Source: Sulfuricurvum sp. PC08-66
GTDB taxonomy: Bacteria; Campylobacterota; Campylobacteria; Campylobacterales; Sulfurimonadaceae
Assembly: GCA_000830255.1 (NCBI GenBank)
Contig: JQIT01000004.1
Span: 1 to 64,000, forward strand
DNA length: 64,000 nt
Direction of reading: 5' to 3'
Shown here: positions 33,884 through 44,402 of the stretch, piece by piece
Layout: every line of letters starts with the position of its first letter
Position numbering within the stretch: the stretch's first letter is position 1
Made by a program: the position numbers and the translations under genes
Notes under the pieces: generated by a model
What the model was told of the DNA's origin: nothing
What the model saw: the letters and a program-made list of their open reading frames with translations, nothing else
The model's database searches: none

Positions 33884-35281
33884 ATGCAAACGCCCATCGA
33901 ATTAGGATTTTGGACACTGTTACCTCCTGTGGTGGGTGTCACCCTCGCTTTTATTACCCGCAAAGTCTTTTTCTCTCTTCTAATCGCAACACTTTTGGGA
34001 CTCTTCCTCATTCATCATGGTGATATTTGGGGCACACTCGAGGGGTTTGGTCTACTCATCCTCAAGCTCTTTGCCAAGGCATGGGTCATCTACACCCTCC
34101 TTTTTGCACTCTTGGTGGGAGGTATCATCCGATTGCTCGAAGCCAGTGGCGCGGTGCGAGGGTTTGTGCATCTGCTCACCCAAGAGCGTTCATGGGTCGC
34201 TTCACGCAAAAGCGCCCTCTTTTTGGGCTATTTCGCTAGCTTTTTTTTCTTCGTCGAGTCCTCTATCGCTTCACTTTTGGTCGCCACCATCACCAAGCCC
34301 TTCGCCTATACCTACCGTATCACCCGAGAAAAAATCGCCTACCTCTGCGACACCGCATCTGCGCCCGTATGCAGTCTCGTCGCACTCAACGGCTGGGGTG
34401 CACTGATATTGGGCATCATCACCGCCACACTCGAATCCATCGATACACCCCAAGCGCCTATCGCACTGCTCTTGTCCTCCTTGGCTTTTAATTTTTATGC
34501 GATTGTGGCGCTACTTTTTTTGGGCTACATCATCCTACGTGACCGCGATTTTGCCACCATGCAAACGACACAGACCCTCTACGAAGCCCCCACCCTCTCC
34601 ACCTACAGCACGACACCTAGCGCACTGTACTTTTTCCTCCCTCTTGCCACGATGGTAGGTACGCTCTTGGGGATGCTCCTATGGACGGGCGATGGGTCGA
34701 TGTTGCACGGCAGTGGAAGCCTCTCTGTGCTTGTCGCGGTCTCTGGGACGCTTGGGCTTATGGCGATACTCTACATCTCCCAAAAGCTTTTGAGCATAAG
34801 AGAGTGGGTAAAAGAGACTGCTTTAGGAGTGCGCGATATGGTGGGAATTGTGCTTATTCTCGTAGGGGCATTTTTGCTCTCCGATACCCTCTCGACCTTG
34901 GGAACAGCGCGCTTTTTAGGCGAAATTTTTACCGCATCGATACCTCTTTTTGCGGTGCCCGCACTTCTTTTTGTATTGGCAAGCGTCATTGCTTTTGCCA
35001 CAGGTACGAGCTGGGGCACCTTCGCCATTATGATACCTATTGCGATGTACAGCATCACACCTGAGAGTTTGCCCTATGGATTGGTCATCGGAGCGGTCAT
35101 TTCAGGGGGCGTTTTTGGCGACCACGCATCACCCATCTCTGACACGACCATCATCGCATCGATGGCGAGCCAATGTCCCCCTATGAACCATGTCAAAACA
35201 CAGCTACCTTATGCACTCACAAGTGCATTTATCGCGCTTGGGTTTTTCCTCGTTGCAGGCCTTCTAAGTGCCTATTTGTGA
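33884..35281 (+). CDS. nhaC: NhaC-family Na+/H+ antiporter
   Basis: The 465-residue membrane protein has about 12 hydrophobic segments. The start is LLPPVVGVTLAFITRKVFFSL, followed by FFFFVESSIASLLVATITKP, RITREKIAYLCDTASAPVCS, and near the end FATGTSWGTFAIMIPIAMYS and ISGGVFGDHASPISDTTIIA. The last two are strong signatures of the NhaC/ArsB-type antiporters that exchange sodium (or an organic acid pair) for protons. It is monocistronic. Ion specificity cannot be read from sequence, and some relatives exchange malate and lactate, so the symbol is by family. Confidence 0.82.
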   Translation: MQTPIELGFWTLLPPVVGVTLAFITRKVFFSLLIATLLGLFLIHHGDIWGTLEGFGLLILKLFAKAWVIYTLLFALLVGGIIRLLEASGAVRGFVHLLTQERSWVASRKSALFLGYFASFFFFVESSIASLLVATITKPFAYTYRITREKIAYLCDTASAPVCSLVALNGWGALILGIITATLESIDTPQAPIALLLSSLAFNFYAIVALLFLGYIILRDRDFATMQTTQTLYEAPTLSTYSTTPSALYFFLPLATMVGTLLGMLLWTGDGSMLHGSGSLSVLVAVSGTLGLMAILYISQKLLSIREWVKETALGVRDMVGIVLILVGAFLLSDTLSTLGTARFLGEIFTASIPLFAVPALLFVLASVIAFATGTSWGTFAIMIPIAMYSITPESLPYGLVIGAVISGGVFGDHASPISDTTIIASMASQCPPMNHVKTQLPYALTSAFIALGFFLVAGLLSAYL

Positions 35282-35350
35282 GCTACCATAACTTCTTTAC
35301 AATTTTGTTACGAGAGCGTTTATTTAGGAAACATTTAGGGTAAGAGTCGC

Positions 35351-35356
35351 TATGAT
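35351..35356 (+). promoter_or_regulatory. Candidate -10 box of pckA
   Basis: TATGAT at 35351-35356 lies 32 bases before the pckA ATG. No clear -35 precedes it at the usual distance. Confidence 0.3.
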
Positions 35357-35388
35357 TAGGCCAAAATTTGCATCTCAAAGAGGGAAGA

Positions 35389-36972
35389 ATGGTTAGCAAG
35401 ATTGAGGCATTAGGATTAAAAAATATAGGTAAAATTTTCCACAATCTCAGCTATGATGAACTCATTGAACATGAACTCAAAAACGGCGAGTGTCGTATGA
35501 CATCGACGGGGGCTACCACCGTCGATACAGGCATCTTCACAGGTCGTAGCCCCAAAGACAAATTCTTTGTCAACCAAGAGCCTTCCAACAAATATATCGC
35601 ATGGGGCAATGTCAACCATAAAGTCCCCCTAGAGGTTTTCGACGAGCTTTTCATCCTTGCCAAAGAGCAACTCTCTGGCAAAGATATCTATATCACTGAT
35701 GTCTTTGCAGGTGCGAGCGCCGCATCACGTCGTAGCGTGCGCTTCGTCTCTGAAATCGCATGGCAATCACACTTCGTCAAAAATATGTTCATTCGTCCCA
35801 AAGCAGAAGAGCTTGTCAATTTCGCCCCCGATTTTACTGTATTCAATGCCTGCAAAAGTGTCGATGAGCGCTGGAAAGAGCATGGTTTGCATTCAGAAGT
35901 CTTTGTTATTTTCAATATCGAAGAGCGTATCGCTATCATCGGTGGTACATGGTACGGCGGCGAGATGAAAAAAGGCATCTTCTCGATGATGAACTATTGG
36001 CTCCCACTCGAGGGCAAAATGGCGATGCATTGTAGTGCCAACGTAGGTAAAGAGGGTGACACAGCGCTCTTTTTTGGTCTGAGTGGTACGGGTAAAACGA
36101 CCCTCTCTACAGACCCCCATCGATTGCTTATCGGTGATGATGAGCACGGTTGGGATGACCACGGAATTTTCAATTTCGAGGGTGGATGCTACGCCAAAGT
36201 CATCGACCTCTCTCACGACAATGAGCCTGAAATTTATGATGCAATTCGTCGTGGTGCACTCCTAGAAAACGTCGTCCTCGATGACAAAGGCAATGTCCAA
36301 TTCAAAGACAAATCCAAAACCGAAAACACCCGCGTCTCCTACCCTATCGAGCATATCCCCAATCACGTCCCAAGCCTCCAAGCAGGTCACCCTACCAATA
36401 TTATCTTCCTCACGGCAGATGCCTTTGGCGTACTACCTCCTGTAAGTAAACTCGACAATGAACAAGCAATGTACTATTTCCTCAGTGGCTACACTGCAAA
36501 AGTAGCAGGTACTGAACGCGGTGTGACCGAGCCTACGGCGACTTTTAGTGCTTGTTTTGGTGAGGCATTTTTGCCATTGCATCCTACTGTTTATGCCAAA
36601 CTCTTGGGTCAAAAAATGAAAGAACACGCGGTCAATGTCTACCTCGTCAATACAGGCTGGACAGGTGGTCCTTATGGTGTGGGCAAACGCATGAGCATCA
36701 AGGATACACGTGCATGTATCAATGCCATTTTGGATGGCTCTATTCTCAAAAGTAGCTTCCGAAAAACCAAAACGTTCCGCTTGAGCGTCCCCGAAACGCT
36801 TGGCGATATCAACCCTAAAGTCCTCTTCCCACGTGACGCATGGGCAAATCCAGCAGATTTTGACAAAGCACGTGACAAATTGGCGCAGATGTTTATCGAT
36901 AATTTCCACAAATACCAAGATGCGTCGCACGAATTTGACTTCTCCGCTGCTGGTCCAAAAATAGAAAACTAA
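35389..36972 (+). CDS. pckA: Phosphoenolpyruvate carboxykinase (ATP)
   Basis: Converts oxaloacetate and ATP to PEP, ADP and CO2, the first step of gluconeogenesis from C4 acids. I place the start at ATG 35389 after AGAGGG, giving 527 residues, the family length; an in-frame start at 35368 has no ribosome-binding site. Motifs are [49 protein letters not shown], the kinase-type P-loop [32 protein letters not shown], and [11 protein letters not shown]. These include the metal- and substrate-binding His, Lys and Asp residues expected of the ATP-dependent class. It is monocistronic, preceded by a TATGAT box. Confidence 0.95.
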   Translation: MVSKIEALGLKNIGKIFHNLSYDELIEHELKNGECRMTSTGATTVDTGIFTGRSPKDKFFVNQEPSNKYIAWGNVNHKVPLEVFDELFILAKEQLSGKDIYITDVFAGASAASRRSVRFVSEIAWQSHFVKNMFIRPKAEELVNFAPDFTVFNACKSVDERWKEHGLHSEVFVIFNIEERIAIIGGTWYGGEMKKGIFSMMNYWLPLEGKMAMHCSANVGKEGDTALFFGLSGTGKTTLSTDPHRLLIGDDEHGWDDHGIFNFEGGCYAKVIDLSHDNEPEIYDAIRRGALLENVVLDDKGNVQFKDKSKTENTRVSYPIEHIPNHVPSLQAGHPTNIIFLTADAFGVLPPVSKLDNEQAMYYFLSGYTAKVAGTERGVTEPTATFSACFGEAFLPLHPTVYAKLLGQKMKEHAVNVYLVNTGWTGGPYGVGKRMSIKDTRACINAILDGSILKSSFRKTKTFRLSVPETLGDINPKVLFPRDAWANPADFDKARDKLAQMFIDNFHKYQDASHEFDFSAAGPKIEN

Positions 36973-37101
36973 TGCTCAAACATCTCCTGCTTCTACTCTA
37001 CTAGGAGTAATGGCGGCAGTTTTTATGGTATCGATGCCAAAAAAACGCCTACAATCCCCCACGAATAGGCTAAAATAGCCCTTTAGCATTGAGGAGTGTA
37101 G

Positions 37102-39978
37102 GTGTCGCGAAATCTTGTTCTAATTACTATTTTTATTCTTTTTAGTGCAGCGACACTCTATATAGCGCATCTTTTCAAAGCCTCTCAGCACCTCCTACAC
37201 ACCCAAAAGCTCTATGAGCAGATGGCGTACACCATCACCAATGAGGTAGACACCCTCATCATGGAGAAGAAAAACGCCACCCTTACCATCGCCATGAGTG
37301 TCGCGCAAAACCCAAAAATTCTCTCTTTTCTCGAATCCAAGACACCTGACAAGCAGTTTTTTGTCAATTTCAGCGCCAAACTGCGCAAAGAGAGCGATTT
37401 CAAAAACGTTTGGTTTCAATTGGTCGATGCCAAAGGCATCTCTCTCATGCGTAGCTGGACGACCCTCCAAGGGGTAGATTTGACTCACATTCGCTTTGAT
37501 GTTGCAAGTATGCTAGACAATCCTCGCATCATGACGACCATCAGTGTGGGTGAGTTTGATATGACCTTCAAAGCGATGGTGCCGCTACACAACAACGAGG
37601 GAAAATTTGTCGGCTTCTTGGAGGCGATTACGCACTTCAACTCCATCGCCAAAAAGCTCAAAACCAAAGGTATCGCTACGATTGTCGCGGTCAATCCCAC
37701 CTATAAAGAGCTCATCAAATACCCCTTCACAGGGCATTTTATCGGTGATTACTACATCGCCAATTTCGATGTCGATGCCAAAACCCAAGAGTTCGTCACT
37801 GCACACGGCGTCGATACATTTATCAAAGTGCAAACCAACTACCACGTACAATCCACCATCGGTCAGCTTGTCGTAAACTATCCTCTTTTCACCATCGAGC
37901 GCAAACCTATGGCGAATGTGATGCTCTTTTATCCTATCGAAAACCTCTCCTCCCAAAACCCCTACACACTCAATCTCTCTATCAATTTGGGTGCATTTAT
38001 TGTCATCATTACGCTGGGATTTATCCTCTCGTGGTTTACAAAATCAAATAAAATCAAAGCCATTTCACCCCCAAAAACACATCGCATTGTGCTGATTTTG
38101 GCACTCCTTTTTCTCTTTTTGTCTACGCTCTATTATGGACTGTTGTGGTACTACTTCCAAGCCAAAGAGCGTGAATACCTCATGGTTCACGAACGCAATC
38201 TCTACAAAGACTACACCATCATCTACGAGAAGTATCGCACCATAGCCAATACACTCTTTTTTACGATGGTCAATACACCGCAGGTACACGCCCTTATGGA
38301 CGAGGCAAGCGACCCTCTGCAAAAAAAACATGCCCGCCAAAAGTTACACGACGCGCTTTTAAAAACCTACGACTACTTCGCGACACATAACTTGCGACAG
38401 CTCCATTTTCAGTTACCCAACAACGAAAGCTTTTTGCGCTTCCATCGACCCAACCGTTTTGGCGATAATCTCACGGGCGTTCGTAACACTATCGAGTACG
38501 TCAATGCACAACTCAAACCTATCGATGGGTTTGAAGAGGGGCGCATCTACAACGGCTTTCGCTACGTTTGGCCACTTATTACAACCAATGCCAACGAAGA
38601 GAAAAAACATCTAGGAAGCGTCGAAATCTCCTACAGTGTTTTGGCGTTTTTGGAGGATTTTGCACTCAGCCATCGCACCAAATCGACCTTCCTCATCGAC
38701 CAAACCACCGTCGACAGCAAGGTCTTCGTCGATGAGCAGTCCAACTACATGCCCAGTCCCTTCAAGGGCTTCTATTACGAAAAAAGTATCAACGAAGCAC
38801 TCGCGCATAATCACCAATTTTTTGACATCGCACAAATCGATGCACAACAAGGTGATGAGCTATGGCTCTTGGTCAATCAAAATCGTATTACCACGATTGT
38901 CTCTGCTGACAGACGCACTTTGACCACCTTTTTGCCTATCGTCAATCCCGTCACCAAGGTAGCCGTAGCCGCAATCGCTCTACAAACCAACGATACGATT
39001 CTCTTCGACCAATACCGTGCTTTTGTCACCTTTTTTATCTTAGGCGTCTTGATTATTGGGCTACTTTTGCTCTTTATCTATTATGAGATGTACCTCAAAC
39101 TCGTCTACATGACCCTCTCCAACAAGACCCAACAAATCATCGATGGGCAAAATGCTATTGTGCTTATCTCGGATGGAGAGCGCATCGTCGATGCCAATCG
39201 CAAGCTATTAGAGTACTTCGGGACACCTACACTCGATACTTTTATCGCACATTATGGATGTATCAGTCGCACCTTCATCCCTCAAAAAGGGTACTTTTGG
39301 GTCTCGACACCTATCGAGCCGTGGACGCAAACCATACTCCACATGGAGGACAAAGAGCGCATCGTCCTCATCGCCAATCATCTCGGAGAAAAACACTCTT
39401 TTAGTGTCAATATCAACACTTTTGGCTCCAATTTCATCGTCACACTGACCGATATTAGTCAAACCGTCCATGAGCAGTTTAGCCTCTCTCATCGCGCCAC
39501 ACACGACACACTCACAGGTGCATACAACCGTGAATATTTCCACCAACACAGCCAAGAGTTTATCCATTTTGCCTACGCCAACAACGCCTATGCCAGCTTG
39601 ACCATCTTCGATATTGACCACTTCAAACCTATCAACGATACCTTTGGGCACAATCGAGGGGACGTTATTTTGCAGGAGTTGGTACTGCTCATCCAAAGCC
39701 TACTCGACCCGCAAAAAGATATGTTGGTACGTTGGGGTGGCGAGGAGTTTTTGTTGCTCTCCTATATCGCTTCGCCCGATGTGGTCAGCCAAAAATCACA
39801 CATGCTGCGCAATCTCATTGAGTCGCACCATTTCGAGGAGGTCGGACGTGTCACGTGCAGTTTCGGGGTGGCATTGTGTCAACGCGATGAGGCTATTTTG
39901 AGCACTATCGAACGCGCTGACAAAGCACTCTATCGAGCCAAAGAGGGTGGCAGAAACCGCCTCGAAGAGGCGATGTAA
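37102..39978 (+). CDS. Membrane diguanylate cyclase with two tandem periplasmic sensor domains (958 aa)
   Basis: Starts with GTG 37102, 5 bases after GAGGAG. A first TM helix (about 5-24) leads into a periplasmic sensor (about 30-290) and TM helix 2 (about 297-316). A third TM (about 330-350) leads into a second periplasmic sensor of dCache_3 type (about 360-645; LRQLHFQLPNNESFLRFHRP, NRFGDNLTGVRNTIEYV, GRIYNGFRYVWPL), closed by a fourth TM (about 640-665). A cytoplasmic PAS-like domain (about 690-800) and a GGDEF domain (about 810-958) with RWGGEEFLLL follow, so c-di-GMP synthesis is expected. An RxxD inhibitory site was not clearly seen. Two complete extracellular sensors in one polypeptide is unusual. 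It stands alone. Confidence 0.85.
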   Translation: MSRNLVLITIFILFSAATLYIAHLFKASQHLLHTQKLYEQMAYTITNEVDTLIMEKKNATLTIAMSVAQNPKILSFLESKTPDKQFFVNFSAKLRKESDFKNVWFQLVDAKGISLMRSWTTLQGVDLTHIRFDVASMLDNPRIMTTISVGEFDMTFKAMVPLHNNEGKFVGFLEAITHFNSIAKKLKTKGIATIVAVNPTYKELIKYPFTGHFIGDYYIANFDVDAKTQEFVTAHGVDTFIKVQTNYHVQSTIGQLVVNYPLFTIERKPMANVMLFYPIENLSSQNPYTLNLSINLGAFIVIITLGFILSWFTKSNKIKAISPPKTHRIVLILALLFLFLSTLYYGLLWYYFQAKEREYLMVHERNLYKDYTIIYEKYRTIANTLFFTMVNTPQVHALMDEASDPLQKKHARQKLHDALLKTYDYFATHNLRQLHFQLPNNESFLRFHRPNRFGDNLTGVRNTIEYVNAQLKPIDGFEEGRIYNGFRYVWPLITTNANEEKKHLGSVEISYSVLAFLEDFALSHRTKSTFLIDQTTVDSKVFVDEQSNYMPSPFKGFYYEKSINEALAHNHQFFDIAQIDAQQGDELWLLVNQNRITTIVSADRRTLTTFLPIVNPVTKVAVAAIALQTNDTILFDQYRAFVTFFILGVLIIGLLLLFIYYEMYLKLVYMTLSNKTQQIIDGQNAIVLISDGERIVDANRKLLEYFGTPTLDTFIAHYGCISRTFIPQKGYFWVSTPIEPWTQTILHMEDKERIVLIANHLGEKHSFSVNINTFGSNFIVTLTDISQTVHEQFSLSHRATHDTLTGAYNREYFHQHSQEFIHFAYANNAYASLTIFDIDHFKPINDTFGHNRGDVILQELVLLIQSLLDPQKDMLVRWGGEEFLLLSYIASPDVVSQKSHMLRNLIESHHFEEVGRVTCSFGVALCQRDEAILSTIERADKALYRAKEGGRNRLEEAM

Positions 39979-40153
39979 AAAGAGAGTAACGCAGAGTTAT
40001 TTTAGGGCAATCAAACCTAATCATCATTAGTTCAAGCTTTTATATTGAATGCTGACACGCTCATAGTGTAACCCTTCTGTATCCTTTTGTCCGCTTTTAC
40101 ATCACTTTTATTTATGTTGCGTTAGGATGTGCCACTTCATGAGGAGTCGTTCG

Positions 40154-40516
40154 ATGCAATCTTCGCTACTTCTTGCCTCTGCGAGCGTCGCCCTCATTGC
40201 GATTGGCGTACCGCTCTTACTTCATCTGACCAAATTTCTAGGACCCAAACCCACCCACTCCACCGCCAAAGACGCCCCCTACGAGAGCGGTATCACTCAC
40301 CTCGTAGGCGATGCCAATGAGCGCTTCAGTGTCAAATACTATCTGGTCGCCATCATCTTCGTCCTCTTCGATATCGAGGTGGTTTTCATGCTACCGTGGG
40401 CGGTCAATCTACGCGAGCTTGGACTCTTTGGGATTATGGAGATGTTCACCTTCGTGGGACTCTTGGTCGCTGGACTGCTCTATGTCTATCGTAAGGGGGC
40501 GTTACGATGGAGCTAG
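40154..40516 (+). CDS. nuoA: NADH-quinone oxidoreductase subunit A
   Basis: The 120-residue membrane subunit of complex I has three TM helices. The start at 40154 is preferred because GAGGAG lies 7 bases upstream; ATGs at 40127 and 40139 lack this. Signature segments are [20 protein letters not shown] and [19 protein letters not shown], then MLPWAVNL. It is the first of 13 genes of one operon running to 53266, with nearly every junction overlapping. Confidence 0.93.
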   Translation: MQSSLLLASASVALIAIGVPLLLHLTKFLGPKPTHSTAKDAPYESGITHLVGDANERFSVKYYLVAIIFVLFDIEVVFMLPWAVNLRELGLFGIMEMFTFVGLLVAGLLYVYRKGALRWS

Positions 40517-41058
40517 AACGTCCCATCATCGAAGAGAGCATCGACAATGTCATCGTGACACGCCTAGACTCGGCGGTCAATTGGGCTAGAGAGTCGTCGC
40601 TGTGGCCTATGGTCTTTGGGACGGCGTGTTGTGCTATCGAGTTTATGGCAACTACCGCAAGCAAATATGACCTCTCACGCTTCGGGGCGGAGGTGATTCG
40701 CTTCTCCCCACGTCAAGCGGATCTGCTCATCGTAGCAGGTACCATCTCCTACAAACAAGCCCCCATTTTGCGCCAAATCTACGCTCAAATGCCCTCCCCC
40801 AAATGGGTCATCAGCATGGGTGCGTGTGCGTGTAGTGGGGGATTTTATGACAACTACGCCACCGTGCAGGGTATCGATACGCTTATCCCTGTCGATTTTT
40901 ATGTGGCGGGGTGTCCACCTCGACCTGAGGCACTTTTGGACGCGATTGTGGCACTGCAACACTCTATCACGCACCCCAACGCCTCCAAGGGTTTGGCTAT
41001 GACCTGTTGCGATGATGGCGTGTGCAAACCCTGCACTATAGGAGCCGTGCATGGCTGA
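40507..41058 (+). CDS. nuoB: NADH-quinone oxidoreductase subunit B
   Basis: The 183-residue subunit carries the terminal [4Fe-4S] cluster N2, which passes electrons to quinone. Ligands are visible in [30 protein letters not shown] and [15 protein letters not shown]. It overlaps nuoA by 10 bases and nuoCD by 8. A C-terminal Cys-rich extension ([16 protein letters not shown]) beyond the usual family end is notable and could bind an additional metal, but that is speculation. Confidence 0.95.
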   Translation: MELERPIIEESIDNVIVTRLDSAVNWARESSLWPMVFGTACCAIEFMATTASKYDLSRFGAEVIRFSPRQADLLIVAGTISYKQAPILRQIYAQMPSPKWVISMGACACSGGFYDNYATVQGIDTLIPVDFYVAGCPPRPEALLDAIVALQHSITHPNASKGLAMTCCDDGVCKPCTIGAVHG

Positions 41059-42718
41059 AGCACTGCTACTGCACGCGCACAAAATCGACCATACGACACG
41101 CGCCACTTTTGCACCACAGCACCTCATCGAGGTACTCACCTATCTCAAAAAAACCCTCCATTTTGACCAGCTCCTCGATGTGACCGCCATCGATGAGAAG
41201 CCTATGAAGATGGTCTATATTTTGCGAAGCCATGACTTCATCGATAGCTATATTCTCACGACTAGCCTCGATGAGACGCACACCATCGATAGCGCAACGT
41301 CGCTTTTTGAGAGTGCCCATTGGCTAGAACGTGAGACCTACGACCAGTATGGCGTGCACTTCGTAGGGCACCCCAACCTCACGCGCATCCTCAATCACGA
41401 AGGTTTTGTAGGGCACCCCCTGCGCAAAGATTACCCTATCGCCCAAGGGCAGATGTGCCATGAGACGCTCGACCTACTCCCACAGCTCCAAGCGCGATTG
41501 GAGTCCAAGGGGATTTTGACCCGTCAAAGTGATGGCACCTACAGCAGTGGCAGTCGCGATATTATGTACCTCAATCTAGGTCCCTCTCACCCTGCAAGTC
41601 ACGGCACCATTCGCACTTTTGTCGCACTAGAGGGTGAGACCATCGTGGGCGCGGTCAATGAGATAGGGTATCTACACCGTGGGTTTGAAAAGAGTTGTGA
41701 AAACCACACCTACAACCAAATCATCCCCTACACCGACCGTCTCAACTACTGCTCTAGCCTAGCCAACAATGTCGCCTTTGCCAAAACCATCGAAGAGATG
41801 TTGGGTGTGACCCTGCCCGATAGAGGCATCTTCATCCGTGTGATGCTCATCGAGTTGTCACGCATCATCGACCATCTGGTGTGTCTAGGCGCCAATCTGG
41901 TCGATTTGGGGGCGCTGACCAATTACTGGTACCTCTTCAATCCGCGCGAAACCGCGTATGACTTTTTGACCAAGCTCACGGGCGCACGTCTGACCAACTC
42001 CTACATGCGTGTGGGCGGTATGGCGCACGACCTTTTCGTGGGGTGGGAAGAGGAGATGAAGCGTGTTTTGGCAGATGTCGAGCAGGGCATGGGCGATACG
42101 CTCAAACTCATCGAGCACAACCGCATCTTCCACGACCGCACCCAAAATGTGGGGATTTTGACACCCCAAAGGGTGCGCGATTTTGCCATCAGTGGACCCA
42201 ATGCGCGTGCGAGCGGTGTGCCCTACGACATGCGCAAAACCGCCCCCTACTACTATTATGAGAGCTTCGATTTCGATACGGTGCTAGGAAGCGTAGGCGA
42301 TGTCTATGACCGTATGATGGTGCGCTTTGAGGAGATTCGCCAAAGTATACGCATCATTCGCCAAATCATGGCGCGTATCCCCTCGGGCGCGGTAAGTATC
42401 GATGACCATCGCATCGTACTGCCTCCCAAGCCAAGCGTCTACGACTCTATCGAGGGGACGATTAATCACTTCAAACTCATCATCGATGGCGTGCGTGTAA
42501 GCGCCCAAAGCCACTACAGCGCTATCGAAGCGGTCAATGGAGAGCTGGGCTTTTTTGTGGTGAGTAACGGCAGTGGCACCCCTGCCAAGGTCAAGGTCAA
42601 AGCCCCTAGCTTCACCGCCATGAGTGCCTACGCCTCGATGATAGAGGGTGGACAAATCGCCGATGCCATCGCCACCTTAGGCAGTATCAATATCATCGCA
42701 GGGGAGATGGACCGATGA
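41051..42718 (+). CDS. nuoCD: NADH-quinone oxidoreductase fused subunits C and D
   Basis: The 555-residue fusion of the NuoC (about 1-150; [29 protein letters not shown]) and NuoD (about 175-555; [56 protein letters not shown]) proteins sits in the hydrophilic arm next to N2 and the quinone pocket. E. coli also has the fused form, whereas many Campylobacterota have separate genes, as far as I know. It overlaps nuoB by 8 and nuoE by 4 bases. The linker (about 150-175) is short and has no repeat. Confidence 0.93.
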   Translation: MAEALLLHAHKIDHTTRATFAPQHLIEVLTYLKKTLHFDQLLDVTAIDEKPMKMVYILRSHDFIDSYILTTSLDETHTIDSATSLFESAHWLERETYDQYGVHFVGHPNLTRILNHEGFVGHPLRKDYPIAQGQMCHETLDLLPQLQARLESKGILTRQSDGTYSSGSRDIMYLNLGPSHPASHGTIRTFVALEGETIVGAVNEIGYLHRGFEKSCENHTYNQIIPYTDRLNYCSSLANNVAFAKTIEEMLGVTLPDRGIFIRVMLIELSRIIDHLVCLGANLVDLGALTNYWYLFNPRETAYDFLTKLTGARLTNSYMRVGGMAHDLFVGWEEEMKRVLADVEQGMGDTLKLIEHNRIFHDRTQNVGILTPQRVRDFAISGPNARASGVPYDMRKTAPYYYYESFDFDTVLGSVGDVYDRMMVRFEEIRQSIRIIRQIMARIPSGAVSIDDHRIVLPPKPSVYDSIEGTINHFKLIIDGVRVSAQSHYSAIEAVNGELGFFVVSNGSGTPAKVKVKAPSFTAMSAYASMIEGGQIADAIATLGSINIIAGEMDR

Positions 42719-43191
42719 GTTTTGCCCTCACGCCCGCTCACGCCCAACGATTAGAGCATCTACGCAGTCGCTATGAGACGCCACGCTCTCTCATACTGCC
42801 ACTGCTATGGATGGCGCAAACCCAAGAGGGGTATCTCTCGCCTGAGGCTCTAGCCTTCGTCGCGCACGAAACGCAGCTCTGTGTCGCCGATGTGACAAGC
42901 GTCGCGTCGTTCTATACGATGTTCGCACTCTCCCCCCAAGGGCACCACACTATCGAGGTGTGTGGCACGCTCTCTTGTCATCTCAATGGTGCTAGCCAAC
43001 TCATCGAGGCACTCCAAAAAACGCTAGGTATCACCCTAGGGCAAACCACCGCCGATGGAGCCTTCACCCTCAAAAAAGTCGAGTGCATGGGCGCGTGTCA
43101 CGAAGCCCCTGTCGTTGTCATCGATGGCGTTTACCATGCACGCCAAAATGTCCAGAGCCTTACCACCCTGCTAGAGGAGACGCGCTCATGA
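42715..43191 (+). CDS. nuoE: NADH-quinone oxidoreductase subunit E
   Basis: The 158-residue thioredoxin-fold subunit has the four Cys of the [2Fe-2S] cluster N1a in [13 protein letters not shown] and [16 protein letters not shown]. Its presence with a classical NuoF means this complex has a normal NADH module. In Campylobacter jejuni, by contrast, NuoE and NuoF are replaced by unrelated proteins. It starts inside the stop of nuoCD (ATGA). Confidence 0.93.
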   Translation: MSFALTPAHAQRLEHLRSRYETPRSLILPLLWMAQTQEGYLSPEALAFVAHETQLCVADVTSVASFYTMFALSPQGHHTIEVCGTLSCHLNGASQLIEALQKTLGITLGQTTADGAFTLKKVECMGACHEAPVVVIDGVYHARQNVQSLTTLLEETRS

Positions 43192-44402
43192 GCCATGATT
43201 TGGTCGTCTCAGCACGCTTTGGTATCGCCAACAGTCACACTCTCATCGTCGCCCAAGCGCATGGAGCCTACACTCAACTCTCCACGCTTTTGGCGCAACC
43301 ACCCCAATCACTCGTGCAAACCGTCATCGATTCAGGACTACGGGGCAAAGGGGGAGGCGGTGCGCCTACAGGTGCCAAATGGCAACTCCTAGAGGGTCAG
43401 GCAAAGCCTCGTTACCTTGTCGTCAATGCCGATGAGTCCGAACCTGGTACCTTCAAAGACCGCCACATCATCGAGCACGACCCTCATCTGCTTATCGAGG
43501 GTATCCTCCTTTCGTGCCACGCACTCGAGGCAAAAGCGGCGTATATTTATATGCGTGGAGAGTATCGATTTTGGCACGATAGACTCCAAAGTGCCCTCGA
43601 TGAGGCGTACGGTGCAGGGATTTTGGGTGCACATAGCTGTGACATCACCCTGCATCGAGGCGCTGGAGCCTATATTTGTGGTGAGAAATCGGCGTTGCTA
43701 GAGTCCCTAGAGGGGTATCGAGGGCAACCGCGCCTCAAACCGCACCGTCCTGAACCTGAATGGCTCTGGGGTCGCGCAACAATAGTCAACAATGTCGAAA
43801 CCATCGCAAGTATCCCCTATATCCTTTATAAGGGTGCGCAAGCCTATCGAGCTATGGGCACCAAAGAGTCTGCTGGGACACTGCTCTTTGGGCTAAGCGG
43901 TCATGTCAATCGCCCTGGGGTCTATGAATTGCCTTTCGGCATGCCACTATTAGAGGTCATCGAGACGTACGGCGGTGGCATACGCGATGGTCGCGCACTC
44001 AAAGCTGTCATCCCTGGGGGTGCCTCTACGCCCGTGCTCACAGCCGAGCAAGCTAAAAATGCGACCCTCTCGTATGAGGGGATGAAACTAGCAGGCTCAG
44101 CGCTGGGCACAGGAGGGATGATCATCATGGATGAGAGCACCTCGATGGTCGATGCGCTGGACAATCTCCTCGCCTTTTATCGCCATGAGTCGTGCGGTCA
44201 ATGTACACCGTGTCGAGAGGGGACGCACTGGGCAAGCTCCATCGTCCACGACATCGCACGCCGTCAACCGCGCAGTGACGCTCTACCCACGCTCAAAAAC
44301 ATCGCACGCACTATCAACGGTCAGACGATTTGCGTTTTCGGTCCTGCTGTAGCCGATGTCATCAACGGCTTTTTGCGCAATTTCCCACAGGAGTTTGCAT
44401 GA
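43188..44402 (+). CDS. nuoF: NADH-quinone oxidoreductase subunit F
   Basis: The 404-residue subunit binds FMN, NADH and cluster N3. The start at 43188 overlaps the nuoE stop (ATGA); an upstream reading to 43083 lies inside nuoE and is discarded. Motifs are LRGKGGGGAPTGAKW (NADH/FMN), VVNADESEPGTFKDRHI, HRGAGAYICGEKSALLESLE, GYRGQPRLKPHRP and the cluster motif ESCGQCTPCREGTHW. The family usually has about 420-445 residues, so the N-terminus is slightly short but nothing essential is missing. Confidence 0.93.
   Translation: MSHDLVVSARFGIANSHTLIVAQAHGAYTQLSTLLAQPPQSLVQTVIDSGLRGKGGGGAPTGAKWQLLEGQAKPRYLVVNADESEPGTFKDRHIIEHDPHLLIEGILLSCHALEAKAAYIYMRGEYRFWHDRLQSALDEAYGAGILGAHSCDITLHRGAGAYICGEKSALLESLEGYRGQPRLKPHRPEPEWLWGRATIVNNVETIASIPYILYKGAQAYRAMGTKESAGTLLFGLSGHVNRPGVYELPFGMPLLEVIETYGGGIRDGRALKAVIPGGASTPVLTAEQAKNATLSYEGMKLAGSALGTGGMIIMDESTSMVDALDNLLAFYRHESCGQCTPCREGTHWASSIVHDIARRQPRSDALPTLKNIARTINGQTICVFGPAVADVINGFLRNFPQEFA

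Noticed and set aside
40022-40153. Possible nuo operon promoter boxes
   Set aside because: Several TTGAAT- and TATGTT-like words occur but none at acceptable spacing, so no box is called.
43083-43187. Longer reading of nuoF upstream of 43188
   Set aside because: The extra 35 residues lie inside nuoE in another frame and have no similarity to NuoF. The ATGA junction at 43188 fits the operon pattern.
44330-44398. Longer reading of nuoG upstream of 44399
   Set aside because: The additional 23 residues overlap the C-terminus of nuoF and precede the natural ferredoxin-like start.
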